Positions 1 through 6,174 of a stretch of 8,599 nucleotides of DNA are shown here, piece by piece. Numbering within the stretch: the stretch's first letter is position 1; every line of letters starts with the position of its first letter. Made by a program: the position numbers and the translations under genes. The notes below the pieces were generated by a model that did not search any database, had not been told where the DNA came from, and saw nothing but the letters and a program-made list of their open reading frames with translations. This DNA comes from Collinsella sp. (GTDB taxonomy: Bacteria; Actinomycetota; Coriobacteriia; Coriobacteriales; Coriobacteriaceae): positions 1 through 8,599 of the forward strand of contig WGSR01000056.1 in the NCBI GenBank assembly GCA_014871545.1, in the 5' to 3' direction.

Positions 1-545
1 CCCACAGATTGATGACCCGCTGGGCACGAAAGAACCTTGAGCTCCTTTTCACCCAAGTATTTCGAAGAAAGGACACTGTCCCTTGGTTCCTCAAATGAGA
101 TGGCCGCATCCGAAATGCCAAGCACAAGTGATTCAAAGCATGTAGCCGTTGGCTGATGCCACACATCAAGGTGAATCTGAGGGTGCGAGCTTTCAAACGA
201 GTCGTACCAGTTTTCGGAAAAAAGACGCCCCCGCCCGTGAAGACAGGGGACGTAAAGACGAAAGTGGCCGTCGGGCGAAACGCCACCGTTCCCCGATTGG
301 GTGTACTTTTTGAGATCGTCGACTTGTGCCAGGATCACGCGTGCACGACGCGCAAATTCTCTGCCCGCCGGAGACAAAACAGCCTCCCCCGCCGATCGAT
401 TGAGCAAAACGATCTGATACTCAGACTCCAGTTTCTTAATTGCCGACGAGACAGCCTGTGGGCTCACGTGAACGGCGCGAGCCGCTTTGCGCACGCCGCC
501 GTAGTTCGCTACCGCTTGAAGGTATTCGAGTTGAGAAAACTGCAT
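1..545 (-). CDS. LysR-family transcriptional regulator (N-terminal part, runs off the left edge)
   Basis: The reverse strand from 545 down to 1 is one open frame of 181 codons with no stop, so the protein continues outside the window. It begins MQFSQLEYLQAVANYGGVRK and continues AARAVHVSPQAVSSAIKKLE, the classic LysR winged helix-turn-helix over residues 1-60 (the A-R-x-x-x-V-S-x-x-A-x-S-x-x-I-x-x-L-E pattern). A linker helix follows to about residue 85, then the start of the effector-binding domain. LysR regulators bind DNA as tetramers and respond to a small co-inducer; the ligand cannot be told from this part. The ATG at 545 has GGAG six bases upstream, which supports the start. The gene lies 41 bp after the HIT gene on the same strand and may be read from the promoter proposed ahead of that gene. 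Family assignment is sure; target and ligand are unknown. Confidence 0.9.
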   Translation of the reverse strand, partial: MQFSQLEYLQAVANYGGVRKAARAVHVSPQAVSSAIKKLESEYQIVLLNRSAGEAVLSPAGREFARRARVILAQVDDLKKYTQSGNGGVSPDGHFRLYVPCLHGRGRLFSENWYDSFESSHPQIHLDVWHQPTATCFESLVLGISDAAISFEEPRDSVLSSKYLGEKELKVLSCPAGHQSV

Positions 546-586
546 AGGTTACTCCAAAGGCAGCCAAGGCGACGGGCCGTGCGTCC

Positions 587-922
587 TCAGATGAGGTTCT
601 CGCCCAGGTTCTTGCCGCCGAGGACGTGCATGTGGAAGTGCATGACGGTCTGACCGGCGTTGACGCCCTTGTTGGAGATGACGCGGAAACCGTCCTCCAG
701 ACCCTTGGCCTTGGCGACCTCCTGGATGGCGTGAGCTATGGCGCCCATGGTCTCGGCGGGTACGTTGTCGGCGATGTCGCTGTAGTGCTTCTTGGGGATC
801 ACGAGCGTGTGGACCGGCGCCTGGGGATTGAGGTCGTCGAACGCGATGACCTGGTCATCCTCGTAGACGACGGTCGAGGGGATCTCGTGGTTGGCAATTT
901 TGCAGAAGATGCAATCACACAT
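587..922 (-). CDS. HIT-family (histidine triad) nucleotide-binding hydrolase, HINT-like
   Basis: A 111-residue protein, normal for the HINT branch of the HIT superfamily. These are cytosolic enzymes that hydrolyse nucleoside phosphoramidates or adenylylated substrates. The signature triad is clear near the C-terminus as HFHMHVLGG (His95, His97, His99), and the nucleotide-binding segment NKGVNAGQTV precedes it. The N-terminus CDCIFCK has a Cys4-x-x-Cys7 pair which, with His46 in KKHYS, resembles the zinc site of zinc-containing HINT proteins. I place the start at the ATG at 922 rather than an upstream in-frame GTG at 940, because AAAGGA lies seven bases ahead of 922 and the family normally begins M-x-x-C-I-F-C. 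The gene is 49 bp after xseB and has its own candidate promoter. The physiological substrate is not evident. Confidence 0.93.
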   Translation of the reverse strand: MCDCIFCKIANHEIPSTVVYEDDQVIAFDDLNPQAPVHTLVIPKKHYSDIADNVPAETMGAIAHAIQEVAKAKGLEDGFRVISNKGVNAGQTVMHFHMHVLGGKNLGENLI

Positions 923-941
923 GGTTGGTTCCTTTCTCACA

Positions 942-964
942 GACCAAGGTAATTATATTTGGTC
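942..964 (-). promoter_or_regulatory. Candidate HIT-gene promoter inside an inverted repeat
   Basis: On the minus strand a perfect TATAAT (957 to 952) lies about 30 bp upstream of the HIT start codon. It is flanked by perfect 6-bp arms, GACCAA (942-947) and TTGGTC (959-964), with an 11-bp spacer. Transcription would begin near 945, giving a leader of about 22 nt that carries the AAAGGA ribosome binding site. No good -35 hexamer stands at 17 bp, so an activator or weak basal activity is possible. The dyad over the -10 box looks like an operator, but that role is inferred. Confidence 0.45.
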
Positions 965-971
965 GGGATGG

Positions 972-1238
972 TTAGAACGAAAGGTTGTCGTCGGTGTTGG
1001 CGGCTTCGCCGTCGGCGAGCACGTCGTTGCCGTCGACGTCCTTCAGGAGCACCGAGACCTTCTGCTCGGCATCGGACAAGCGGGTACGCAGGCTCTTGAG
1101 GAGCTCGACGCCGCGGGTATAGCTCTCAAGCGACTCCTCGAGCTCCATATCACCCGACTCCAAGCTGCGGATGATGAGCTCCAACTCCTGTGAAGCCTGC
1201 TTGTACGTAAGCTGCTCGACCGGGGTCTTCTCTGCCAT
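972..1238 (-). CDS. xseB: Exodeoxyribonuclease VII small subunit
   Basis: An 88-residue acidic protein that matches XseB. The core, about residues 10-68, is two amphipathic helices holding the family pattern A-x-x-E-L-E-x-I-x-x-x-L-E-x-G and L-E-E-S-L-x-x-Y-x-x-G, followed by AEQKV. XseB subunits bind the large subunit XseA to form exonuclease VII, which degrades single-stranded DNA from both ends and takes part in mismatch repair and in clearing ssDNA. The last 20 residues are an Asp-rich tail with no recognised motif. The start ATG at 1238 is preceded by AAAGGA with seven bases spacing. It follows xseA by 42 bp, the usual order, and is very likely in the same transcript. Confidence 0.95.
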   Translation of the reverse strand: MAEKTPVEQLTYKQASQELELIIRSLESGDMELEESLESYTRGVELLKSLRTRLSDAEQKVSVLLKDVDGNDVLADGEAANTDDNLSF

Positions 1239-1280
1239 ATCTGTTTCCTTTCCTAAAGGTTTATCGCTATGAAACGCGGC

Positions 1281-2732
1281 CTACTCGACCGTATCGACCG
1301 TTGCCGCCACGTTGCCGTCTGCCATGCGCACGCGAATGGCGTCACCGGGCTTAAAGGTCTTGGCGCTCGTGGCCACCCCATCATCGCTGTACGCGATGGA
1401 ATAACCACGGGCAAGCACCTTGAGCGGCGACAGGGCATCGAGCGAGGCTGCCGCACGGCCCAGGTCGGATGCTGGCTTGTTGAGCATCGTGCGCCCCTGA
1501 TGCTCCAGGCGGGAGCTTGCGAGCGTGAGCGCATGGCGCTTGCCATCGAGTCCTGAGGTGCTTGCGATCAAGCGCTCGGGCAGACGCTCAAAGTTGGAGC
1601 GGAATGCCCCAACCGAACGCGTTATGGCGCCGGACAAACGATCGGCCGTCAGGGCAAGCTCAGACTCGCGACGCTCAACCATAAACGTTGGGTCGTTGAG
1701 GCACGGGCGGCACGCAGCCGCATCGAGCGCATCGCCCAAGCGAGCCGTATAGGTATCCCAGGCACGGCGACCGCGCTGATCGAGCATCTCCAGGTCGACC
1801 TGGGCCGACCCAATCATCGATGCCATCGCAGCACCCAGACGTTGATAGCGCGCCTCGAGCACATCGGCCAACTCCGTCATAGCCGGCGCCACCGATTCGG
1901 CCGCCGCCGTAGGCGTGGAGGCGCGACGGTCGCTCACCATGTCGCAAATCGAGGTATCGGGCTCATGGCCAATGCCGGTCACCACGGGCACGGGACAAGC
2001 CGCCACCGCGCGGGCAAGCTCCTCGTCATTAAAGGTCATGAGGTCCTCAAAGGAGCCGCCGCCGCGCACGAGCAAAATGCAATCGGGCGCCGGCGTAATG
2101 GCAGCGGCGCGGCGCAAGCCTTCAATAAGCTCTGTCGGCGCACCCTCGCCCTGGACCTTTGCGCCCACGCAGACGAGCTCGACGAGCGGGTTGCGTCGGC
2201 GCAGCGTACGCTTGACGTCGTCGATTACCGCACCGGAAGGCGAGGTGACAACCGCCACGCGTGAGCAGAACACCGGGATGCGGCGTTTGCGCGCTTCGTC
2301 CATCAGGCCCTCGCGGCGTAGCTTTTCGGCCAGTTGCGCCACTTGTTGACGCAGCAGACCCTCCCCCGCCAGCGAAAACGAGCGAGCGACAAAGCTCATA
2401 CGACCCGTGGGCTTATAGAGGTTGAAGCTGCCCTTAAAGCTCACCTGCATGCCGTCACGCAGATCGAAGGTACGCTTGAGATAGGCGCCCTTCCAGATGA
2501 TGCAGTCGACGGCGGCCGAGTCGTCTTTAATCTGGAAGTAGCAGTGGCCGCTTCGGGCATTGGGACCACGAAAACCCGTGACCTCACCCAAAACGCTCAA
2601 CTGCGGAATGGCATCGAGCGCGCCGGCGGCGATCTCCACCGCTTGGCTCACGCTGAGCTCTTTGCGCTCCTGCTCGTCCGATCCGTCGAACTCGGCGGAA
2701 ACGGTATTGCCGGTCAGATTCCAGCCTGCCAC
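1281..2732 (-). CDS. xseA: Exodeoxyribonuclease VII large subunit
   Basis: The catalytic subunit of exonuclease VII. Numbering from an upstream ATG at 2750, residues about 32-125 form the N-terminal OB fold (LSVLGEVTGFR, GHCYFQIKD). The nuclease core holds SPSGAVIDDV (170-179), RGGGSFEDL (229-237), GHEPDT (261-266) and DRRASTPTAAAE (274-285), all signature XseA motifs. A helical region follows and the family's C-terminal segment SPLKVLARGYSI closes the protein. Start choice: the ATG at 2750 has no ribosome binding site at useful spacing. The GTG at 2732 follows AAAGGAGG by four bases, and that sequence lies inside the first codons of the longer reading. I therefore prefer GTG 2732 (483 residues), with 2750 as the alternative (489). 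The family is often 400-450 residues, so this copy is slightly long. Its partner xseB follows directly. Confidence 0.95.
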   Translation of the reverse strand: MAGWNLTGNTVSAEFDGSDEQERKELSVSQAVEIAAGALDAIPQLSVLGEVTGFRGPNARSGHCYFQIKDDSAAVDCIIWKGAYLKRTFDLRDGMQVSFKGSFNLYKPTGRMSFVARSFSLAGEGLLRQQVAQLAEKLRREGLMDEARKRRIPVFCSRVAVVTSPSGAVIDDVKRTLRRRNPLVELVCVGAKVQGEGAPTELIEGLRRAAAITPAPDCILLVRGGGSFEDLMTFNDEELARAVAACPVPVVTGIGHEPDTSICDMVSDRRASTPTAAAESVAPAMTELADVLEARYQRLGAAMASMIGSAQVDLEMLDQRGRRAWDTYTARLGDALDAAACRPCLNDPTFMVERRESELALTADRLSGAITRSVGAFRSNFERLPERLIASTSGLDGKRHALTLASSRLEHQGRTMLNKPASDLGRAAASLDALSPLKVLARGYSIAYSDDGVATSAKTFKPGDAIRVRMADGNVAATVDTVE

Positions 2733-2801
2733 GCAGCCTCCTTTCGCCATCGTGCACAGAGGCTCCGGCCCTGCGCAAATTCAAGTCCAACACATAGTAC
2801 A

Positions 2802-2831
2802 GCGCCGCGGGGACACAAATTCCCGCGGCGC
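2802..2831 (-). repeat. Perfect 10-bp GC-rich inverted repeat between the metallopeptidase gene and xseA
   Basis: GCGCCGCGGG (2802-2811) and CCCGCGGCGC (2822-2831) are exact reverse complements around a 10-nt loop. The hairpin begins 17 bp past the metallopeptidase stop codon in the direction of transcription. No T-run follows it on either strand, so it is not a standard intrinsic terminator. It could stabilise the 3' end of the upstream message or attenuate read-through into xseA. Its outer flank also contains ACAAATT/AATTTGT (2815-2821 and 2842-2848), which would form a competing helix. Confidence 0.5.
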
Positions 2832-2847
2832 CCAGCGACCCAATTTG

Positions 2848-3552
2848 TTATCGGTTGGAGTTTCTGTTGTAGCGAGCCATAAGATAGAGCAGCTGAATAA
2901 TCGAGGTGAGCGCAGCGGCAACATAGGTAAGCGCGGCGGCCGTCAGCACCTTCTTGGCACCGTTGACCTGCTTGGAACTCATACCCGACTGCTCGATGTA
3001 CGCCACGGCGCGTCGGCTGGCGTCAATCTCGACAGGCAGCGTAACGAGTTGGAACAGCACACTAAACGAGAAGAAGATCAACGCGAGGGATGTGAGCCCG
3101 GCAATGTTCATAAACAGGCCCAAGAGCAACACGATGGTCCAAGTGTTCTGGGTAAAGTTGACAACCGGGACCAGGGCGGTACGTACTTTCATCATGGCAT
3201 AGCCGCTTTGACGCTGGGCGGCGTGGCCTGCCTCGTGACAGGCGACGGCAACGCTTGCGACCGATCCGCCCGAACGGTTGGCATCCGACAGATACAGGTT
3301 GTTGTCCTGCGGGTTGTAATGGTCGGTGAGCTCGCCGGCAACGCCCTTGATACCCACGGCGTTGCAACCGTTGGCATCGAGCATGCGGCGAGCGACCGTG
3401 GCACCCGTGTCGCCGTCCGAGCGAACCTTGGACCACGTCTTGTACGTCGAGTTGATATAGTTCTGTGCGGCAAGGCCAAGCACCGTGCAGACAAGAACAA
3501 CCAGCAGGTACAGCGGGTCGATGCCAAAGCCGTATCCATAGTAATAAGGCAT
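2848..3552 (-). CDS. Membrane-bound zinc metallopeptidase, YugP family (Zn_peptidase_2)
   Basis: A 234-residue membrane protein. The zinc-binding motif HEAGH (His106, Glu107, His110) sits in VACHEAGHAAQ, and LPVEIDASRRA (172-182) downstream holds conserved acidic residues, of which Glu175 is the likely third ligand. Segment 11-29 is a first transmembrane helix, after a Tyr/Gly-rich start (PYYYGYGFG) common in this family. Hydrophobic stretches at about 125-170 and 200-227 give further spans, so the protein should be a polytopic inner-membrane protease. Family members are often called YugP or neutral zinc metallopeptidase; their substrates are mostly unknown. GGAGG lies seven bases before the ATG at 3552. 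The gene follows rnd by 64 bp on the same strand with no evident terminator between them. Confidence 0.92.
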   Translation of the reverse strand: MPYYYGYGFGIDPLYLLVVLVCTVLGLAAQNYINSTYKTWSKVRSDGDTGATVARRMLDANGCNAVGIKGVAGELTDHYNPQDNNLYLSDANRSGGSVASVAVACHEAGHAAQRQSGYAMMKVRTALVPVVNFTQNTWTIVLLLGLFMNIAGLTSLALIFFSFSVLFQLVTLPVEIDASRRAVAYIEQSGMSSKQVNGAKKVLTAAALTYVAAALTSIIQLLYLMARYNRNSNR

Positions 3553-3616
3553 GCGAATTCCTCCGAATCGAGTTACACGTTGGAGGCATTTTACCCACTC
3601 AAACGGCTAGGCTTCC

Positions 3617-4750
3617 TTACAGCAATTCGATTTTTCCGTCCTTCACCGTCAACCCCATATTGCCGGAAAGCAGATCGTCCAGGCGCGAGCCCACAAGCTC
3701 AAAGCGCCAGCCTTCGCGCAAGGGGCTCTGCTCGGGATGCTCAATATAGTCAGCCAGGTCATCGCGCGAGGCAATGACCGAGGTCGCCACGCCCGAGCGC
3801 TCGGCAACCAGGCGAATGAGCGCATACATCAGGTCCGTCACGCTCTCCAACTCCGGAGAGATCTGGCGATGCCCGCGCACCAAGAGCGGCAGGCGATCGT
3901 GCGGGCAGCTCGCGCCGCGCTTGATGGCCATGAGCGCACCGTCCACGTCGCGCTCCCCCAACTGATCGGTACCGCGAATGCTACGGAACTCCTCAACGCG
4001 TACGGGATTGCGCTTAACGAGCGCAAGCAGCGTGTCGTCGGACATGACCCACTTGCGCGGGATGTTACGGCGCTCGGCGCGGTCCTCGCGCCAAGCGGCG
4101 AGCTCGCGCGCGATGCCCAACTGGTGACGGCTACACGAGTTGATGCGCTTGACCTTGCGAAATGCCTCATGGCGATCGGCACGGTAGTGCGACTCGTCGG
4201 CCAGAGGACGCAACTCGTCGAGCACCCAGTCCACGCGGCCCAGCTCGCGCAGGCGGCTCATCATCTCGGTATAGGCGACGATCAGGTATTTGACGTCATC
4301 GATCGCGTACTCAATCTGCTTATCGGTCAGCGGGCGACGCGACCAGTCGGTCAGCGACTCGGTCTTGGGCAGCGAGACGCCGCAAAACGTCTGCACGAGC
4401 GCGCCGTAGGAAATCTGCTGGCGCTCGCCCAAAAAGGCGGCGGCCACCTGCGTGTCAAAAATGGGACGCGGCAGCACGCCCACGGTATGGAGCATGACCT
4501 CCATATCCTGCGAGCAGGCGTGGAAGACCTTAGTCACGCTCTCGTCGGCCATAAGCTCGGCAAGCGGCGACAGGTCGTCGATCACCAAAGGATCGACCGC
4601 GACGCTCTCGGCAGGGGTGGCAATCTGAACCAAGCACAGGCGCGGATGGAACGTGCGCTCGCGCAAAAACTCGGTATCGACGGCAATCGCGTCGAACTTA
4701 CGGGCGCGCTGGCAAAAGTCGAGTAGAGCCTGATGTGTGGAAATGTACAT
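3617..4750 (-). CDS. rnd: Ribonuclease D (3'-5' exoribonuclease, DEDDy family)
   Basis: A 377-residue protein, close to the roughly 375 of E. coli RNase D, which trims the 3' ends of tRNA precursors and other stable RNAs. The DEDDy catalytic set is visible: Asp25 and Glu27 in AVDTEF, Asp82 in HACSQDME, and Tyr148 and Asp152 in EYAIDDVKYL. DWSRRPLT at 135-142 is also typical. Residues about 205-285 form the HRDC domain (RHQLGIARELAAWRED, with IPRKWVMSDDTLL). I start at the ATG at 4750 because MYISTHQALLDFC aligns with the beginning of known RNase D proteins. An in-frame GTG at 4786 would add 12 unsupported residues and has no ribosome binding site; the site ahead of 4750 is also weak. It is the first gene of the minus-strand block and diverges from the lipid kinase gene. 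Confidence 0.93.
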   Translation of the reverse strand: MYISTHQALLDFCQRARKFDAIAVDTEFLRERTFHPRLCLVQIATPAESVAVDPLVIDDLSPLAELMADESVTKVFHACSQDMEVMLHTVGVLPRPIFDTQVAAAFLGERQQISYGALVQTFCGVSLPKTESLTDWSRRPLTDKQIEYAIDDVKYLIVAYTEMMSRLRELGRVDWVLDELRPLADESHYRADRHEAFRKVKRINSCSRHQLGIARELAAWREDRAERRNIPRKWVMSDDTLLALVKRNPVRVEEFRSIRGTDQLGERDVDGALMAIKRGASCPHDRLPLLVRGHRQISPELESVTDLMYALIRLVAERSGVATSVIASRDDLADYIEHPEQSPLREGWRFELVGSRLDDLLSGNMGLTVKDGKIELL

Positions 4751-4848
4751 ATCAACCCATCGAATAAGGTTAGGCCCGAAAAACACGGGTAGGATATCGG
4801 CATTGCCTTACAACTATACTCGGTTAGTCACAGAACGGGAACGTAAGT
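4751..4848. promoter_or_regulatory. Divergent promoter region between rnd and the lipid kinase gene
   Basis: This 98-bp gap must serve genes leaving in both directions. The sequence ACTATACT at 4813-4820 contains overlapping -10-like hexamers: TATACT on the plus strand (4815-4820) and TATAGT on the minus strand (4818-4813), each matching five of six consensus bases. On the minus strand a weak TTCCCG stands 17 bp upstream. No convincing -35 is seen for the plus strand. The overlap would make the two promoters compete for RNA polymerase. The assignment rests on sequence resemblance only. Confidence 0.35.
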
Positions 4849-5766
4849 ATGCGCTGCCTTATCATCCACAACCCGGCATCGGGCCCCAGCTCAGATGAAA
4901 TCTACGCATTTACGCACGCCCTCGCGCAGGGCGGCGACGAGGTCGTGATGCGCTTTATCGGCGATGGCATGGAGCCCGAGGACGCCGTGGCAGACGTGCG
5001 CGAATTCGATCGCGTGGTGGTCTCGGGCGGCGACGGCACCGTCTCCAACGTGCTCGACCAGATGCGCGGATGCGGTGTCCCCACGCTCGTCTTCCCCTCC
5101 GGTACGGCCTGCCTGTTCTTCAACAACATCGGTAATGCCCCCGAGGCGGCGGCGCTTGCCAAGGCTTGCCGCGCCGGTCGCACGGTCAAAGTGGACATGG
5201 GCGAGCTCTTTTGGCTCGACGAGAACGGCAACGAGAAGCGCCACGGCTTCATCATCATCGCCGGCTCGGGCTTCGACGCCGAGATCATGATGAAGGCCGC
5301 CCCCACCAAAAACGACATCGGCGAGATCGCCTACTTCCTCTCCGCGCTCGCCACGCCCAATCCCACGGTGGCGCACTTTACGATTGAGCATGACGGCATT
5401 GTCGAGGAGCTCGACGGCATCTGCTGCATGGCCGGCAACACCTCGGTCATCCAAAACGACATCAACCTGTTCCCCGACTGCCGTATGAACGATGGCATGG
5501 TCGACATTGCGGTCATCGAACCCGTAAAAACTGTGCAGCTTCTACCGACTGTGATCACCGCCGCACTCGACCCCGCCGGCAAGGTACTCGGCCGCCCGCA
5601 GTTCAAGATCATCCAGACCAAGGAAGCCAAGATCACCTGCACCCCGTCGCTGGGCATGCAGTTCGATGGCGAGATTATCTCCAGCAATTCGGGCGTCTTT
5701 GGAGCCCGCGCGCTTCCGCAATGCCTCGACCTCATCGTCGACGAATTCTCCCCGCTCGGAAAATAG
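4849..5766 (+). CDS. Diacylglycerol kinase-family lipid kinase (DAGK catalytic domain)
   Basis: A 305-residue soluble protein of the DagK/YegS/LCB5 superfamily, which phosphorylates diacylglycerol or related lipids with ATP at the membrane surface. The N-terminal nucleotide-binding lobe contains NPASG (8-12) and the hallmark VSGGDGTVSNVL (GGDGT at 60-64). The second glycine loop is PSGTA (83-87). The C-terminal beta-sandwich has AGSGFDAEIM, the INLFPDCRMNDGMVDIAVI segment (the family's NP-x-a-x-x-x-DG-x-l-D-v pattern) and QFDGE. Members usually continue G-T-x-N-D-F-A after the second loop; here the text is GTACLFFNN, a departure that may alter the nucleotide or lipid site. The ribosome binding site is only a weak GGGA eight bases upstream. 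A 30-residue membrane protein follows within 9 bp. Substrate is inferred from the family. Confidence 0.9.
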   Translation: MRCLIIHNPASGPSSDEIYAFTHALAQGGDEVVMRFIGDGMEPEDAVADVREFDRVVVSGGDGTVSNVLDQMRGCGVPTLVFPSGTACLFFNNIGNAPEAAALAKACRAGRTVKVDMGELFWLDENGNEKRHGFIIIAGSGFDAEIMMKAAPTKNDIGEIAYFLSALATPNPTVAHFTIEHDGIVEELDGICCMAGNTSVIQNDINLFPDCRMNDGMVDIAVIEPVKTVQLLPTVITAALDPAGKVLGRPQFKIIQTKEAKITCTPSLGMQFDGEIISSNSGVFGARALPQCLDLIVDEFSPLGK

Positions 5767-5775
5767 GAGGACCCT

Positions 5776-5868
5776 ATGAACGACAATCCCCTGCTCGGCT
5801 TTATCATCATCGTTTTGGCCATGCTCGTCGGCTATGCGATCAACGTGATCCACCGCCGGAAGAAGTAA
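5776..5868 (+). CDS. Small single-span membrane protein (30 residues)
   Basis: A 30-codon frame starts 9 bp after the lipid kinase stop codon. AGGAGG lies exactly five bases before its ATG, the strongest ribosome binding site among the plus-strand genes here. The product begins MNDNP, has a hydrophobic helix FIIIVLAMLVGYAINVI (about residues 9-25) and ends HRRKK. The basic C-terminus predicts a single transmembrane span with its C-terminal end inside. The terminator at 5904 follows closely, so kinase and small protein form a two-gene unit. I recognise no family. By position it may recruit or regulate the soluble lipid kinase at the membrane, which is inference only. Confidence 0.75.
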   Translation: MNDNPLLGFIIIVLAMLVGYAINVIHRRKK

Positions 5869-5903
5869 TTCCACATTGGTATGATATTCATCCAATTATC
5901 GTC

Positions 5904-5950
5904 TCCCCTGCTGTTTATGCATTTGCCAAACAGCGGGGGATTTTCATTTC
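5904..5950 (+). terminator. Intrinsic terminator after the lipid kinase / small membrane protein unit
   Basis: CCCCTGCTGTTT (5905-5916) pairs with AAACAGCGGGGG (5928-5939) over 12 bp with one G-U pair. An extra T-A pair (5904/5940) extends it. The loop is 11 nt and the tail ATTTTCATTTC is T-rich. It lies 36 bp past the stop codon of the small membrane protein. Confidence 0.85.
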
Positions 5951-5993
5951 AGGCATTCCCAGCTACTTTATTCGGCTACAGTAATTACAGGGC

Positions 5994-6029
5994 GTCTTTA
6001 TTAAAGTAAAGCTACAAACTGAGTACAAT
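5994..6029 (+). promoter_or_regulatory. Candidate promoter with palindrome, upstream of the C69 peptidase gene
   Basis: This lies in the 306-bp stretch without a gene (5869-6174). CTTTA-T-TAAAG (5996-6006) is a perfect palindrome. TACAAT (6024-6029) matches five of six -10 bases, and TTAAAG, overlapping the palindrome, sits 17 bp ahead as a weak -35. The transcript would have a leader of about 140 nt with hairpins at 6054-6072 and 6132-6155. GTCTTTATT occurs at 5994 and again at 6118, with a related GTCTTTCAT at 6071. Nothing else recognisable is in the stretch apart from the terminator at 5904. Confidence 0.3.
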
Positions 6030-6131
6030 TAACCGCTCGTCGCATATTTCATCACGCTTATCGAGTAAGTGTCTTTCATAGATGAGTATTGTTTCCAGTT
6101 CGTTACGCTAATGGGGTGTCTTTATTGGCTG

Positions 6132-6155
6132 AAGCCCTCTGGCGACAGAGGGCTT
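6132..6155 (+). other. GNRA-capped 10-bp hairpin in the leader of the C69 peptidase gene
   Basis: AAGCCCTCTG (6132-6141) and CAGAGGGCTT (6146-6155) are exact reverse complements closed by a GCGA tetraloop. The hairpin ends 9 bp before the GGGAGG ribosome binding site and 19 bp before the ATG at 6175. Only TTT follows, so it is a poor terminator. It could protect the mRNA 5' region or limit transcription into the gene. Confidence 0.6.
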
Positions 6156-6174
6156 TCGCACGCTGGGAGGGAAA

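Noticed and set aside
156..653. 165-codon plus-strand frame near the left edge
   Set aside because: It is antisense to a LysR gene with a complete HTH motif and to the HIT gene's 3' end, has no ribosome binding site and resembles no family.
2560..3777. 405-codon plus-strand frame
   Set aside because: It runs antisense across xseA, the gap and the whole metallopeptidase gene. Its composition (Arg/Gln/His-rich) is typical of the shadow of GC-rich coding DNA.
3737..4726. 329-codon plus-strand frame
   Set aside because: Antisense to rnd, whose DEDD motifs are intact; no recognisable domain.
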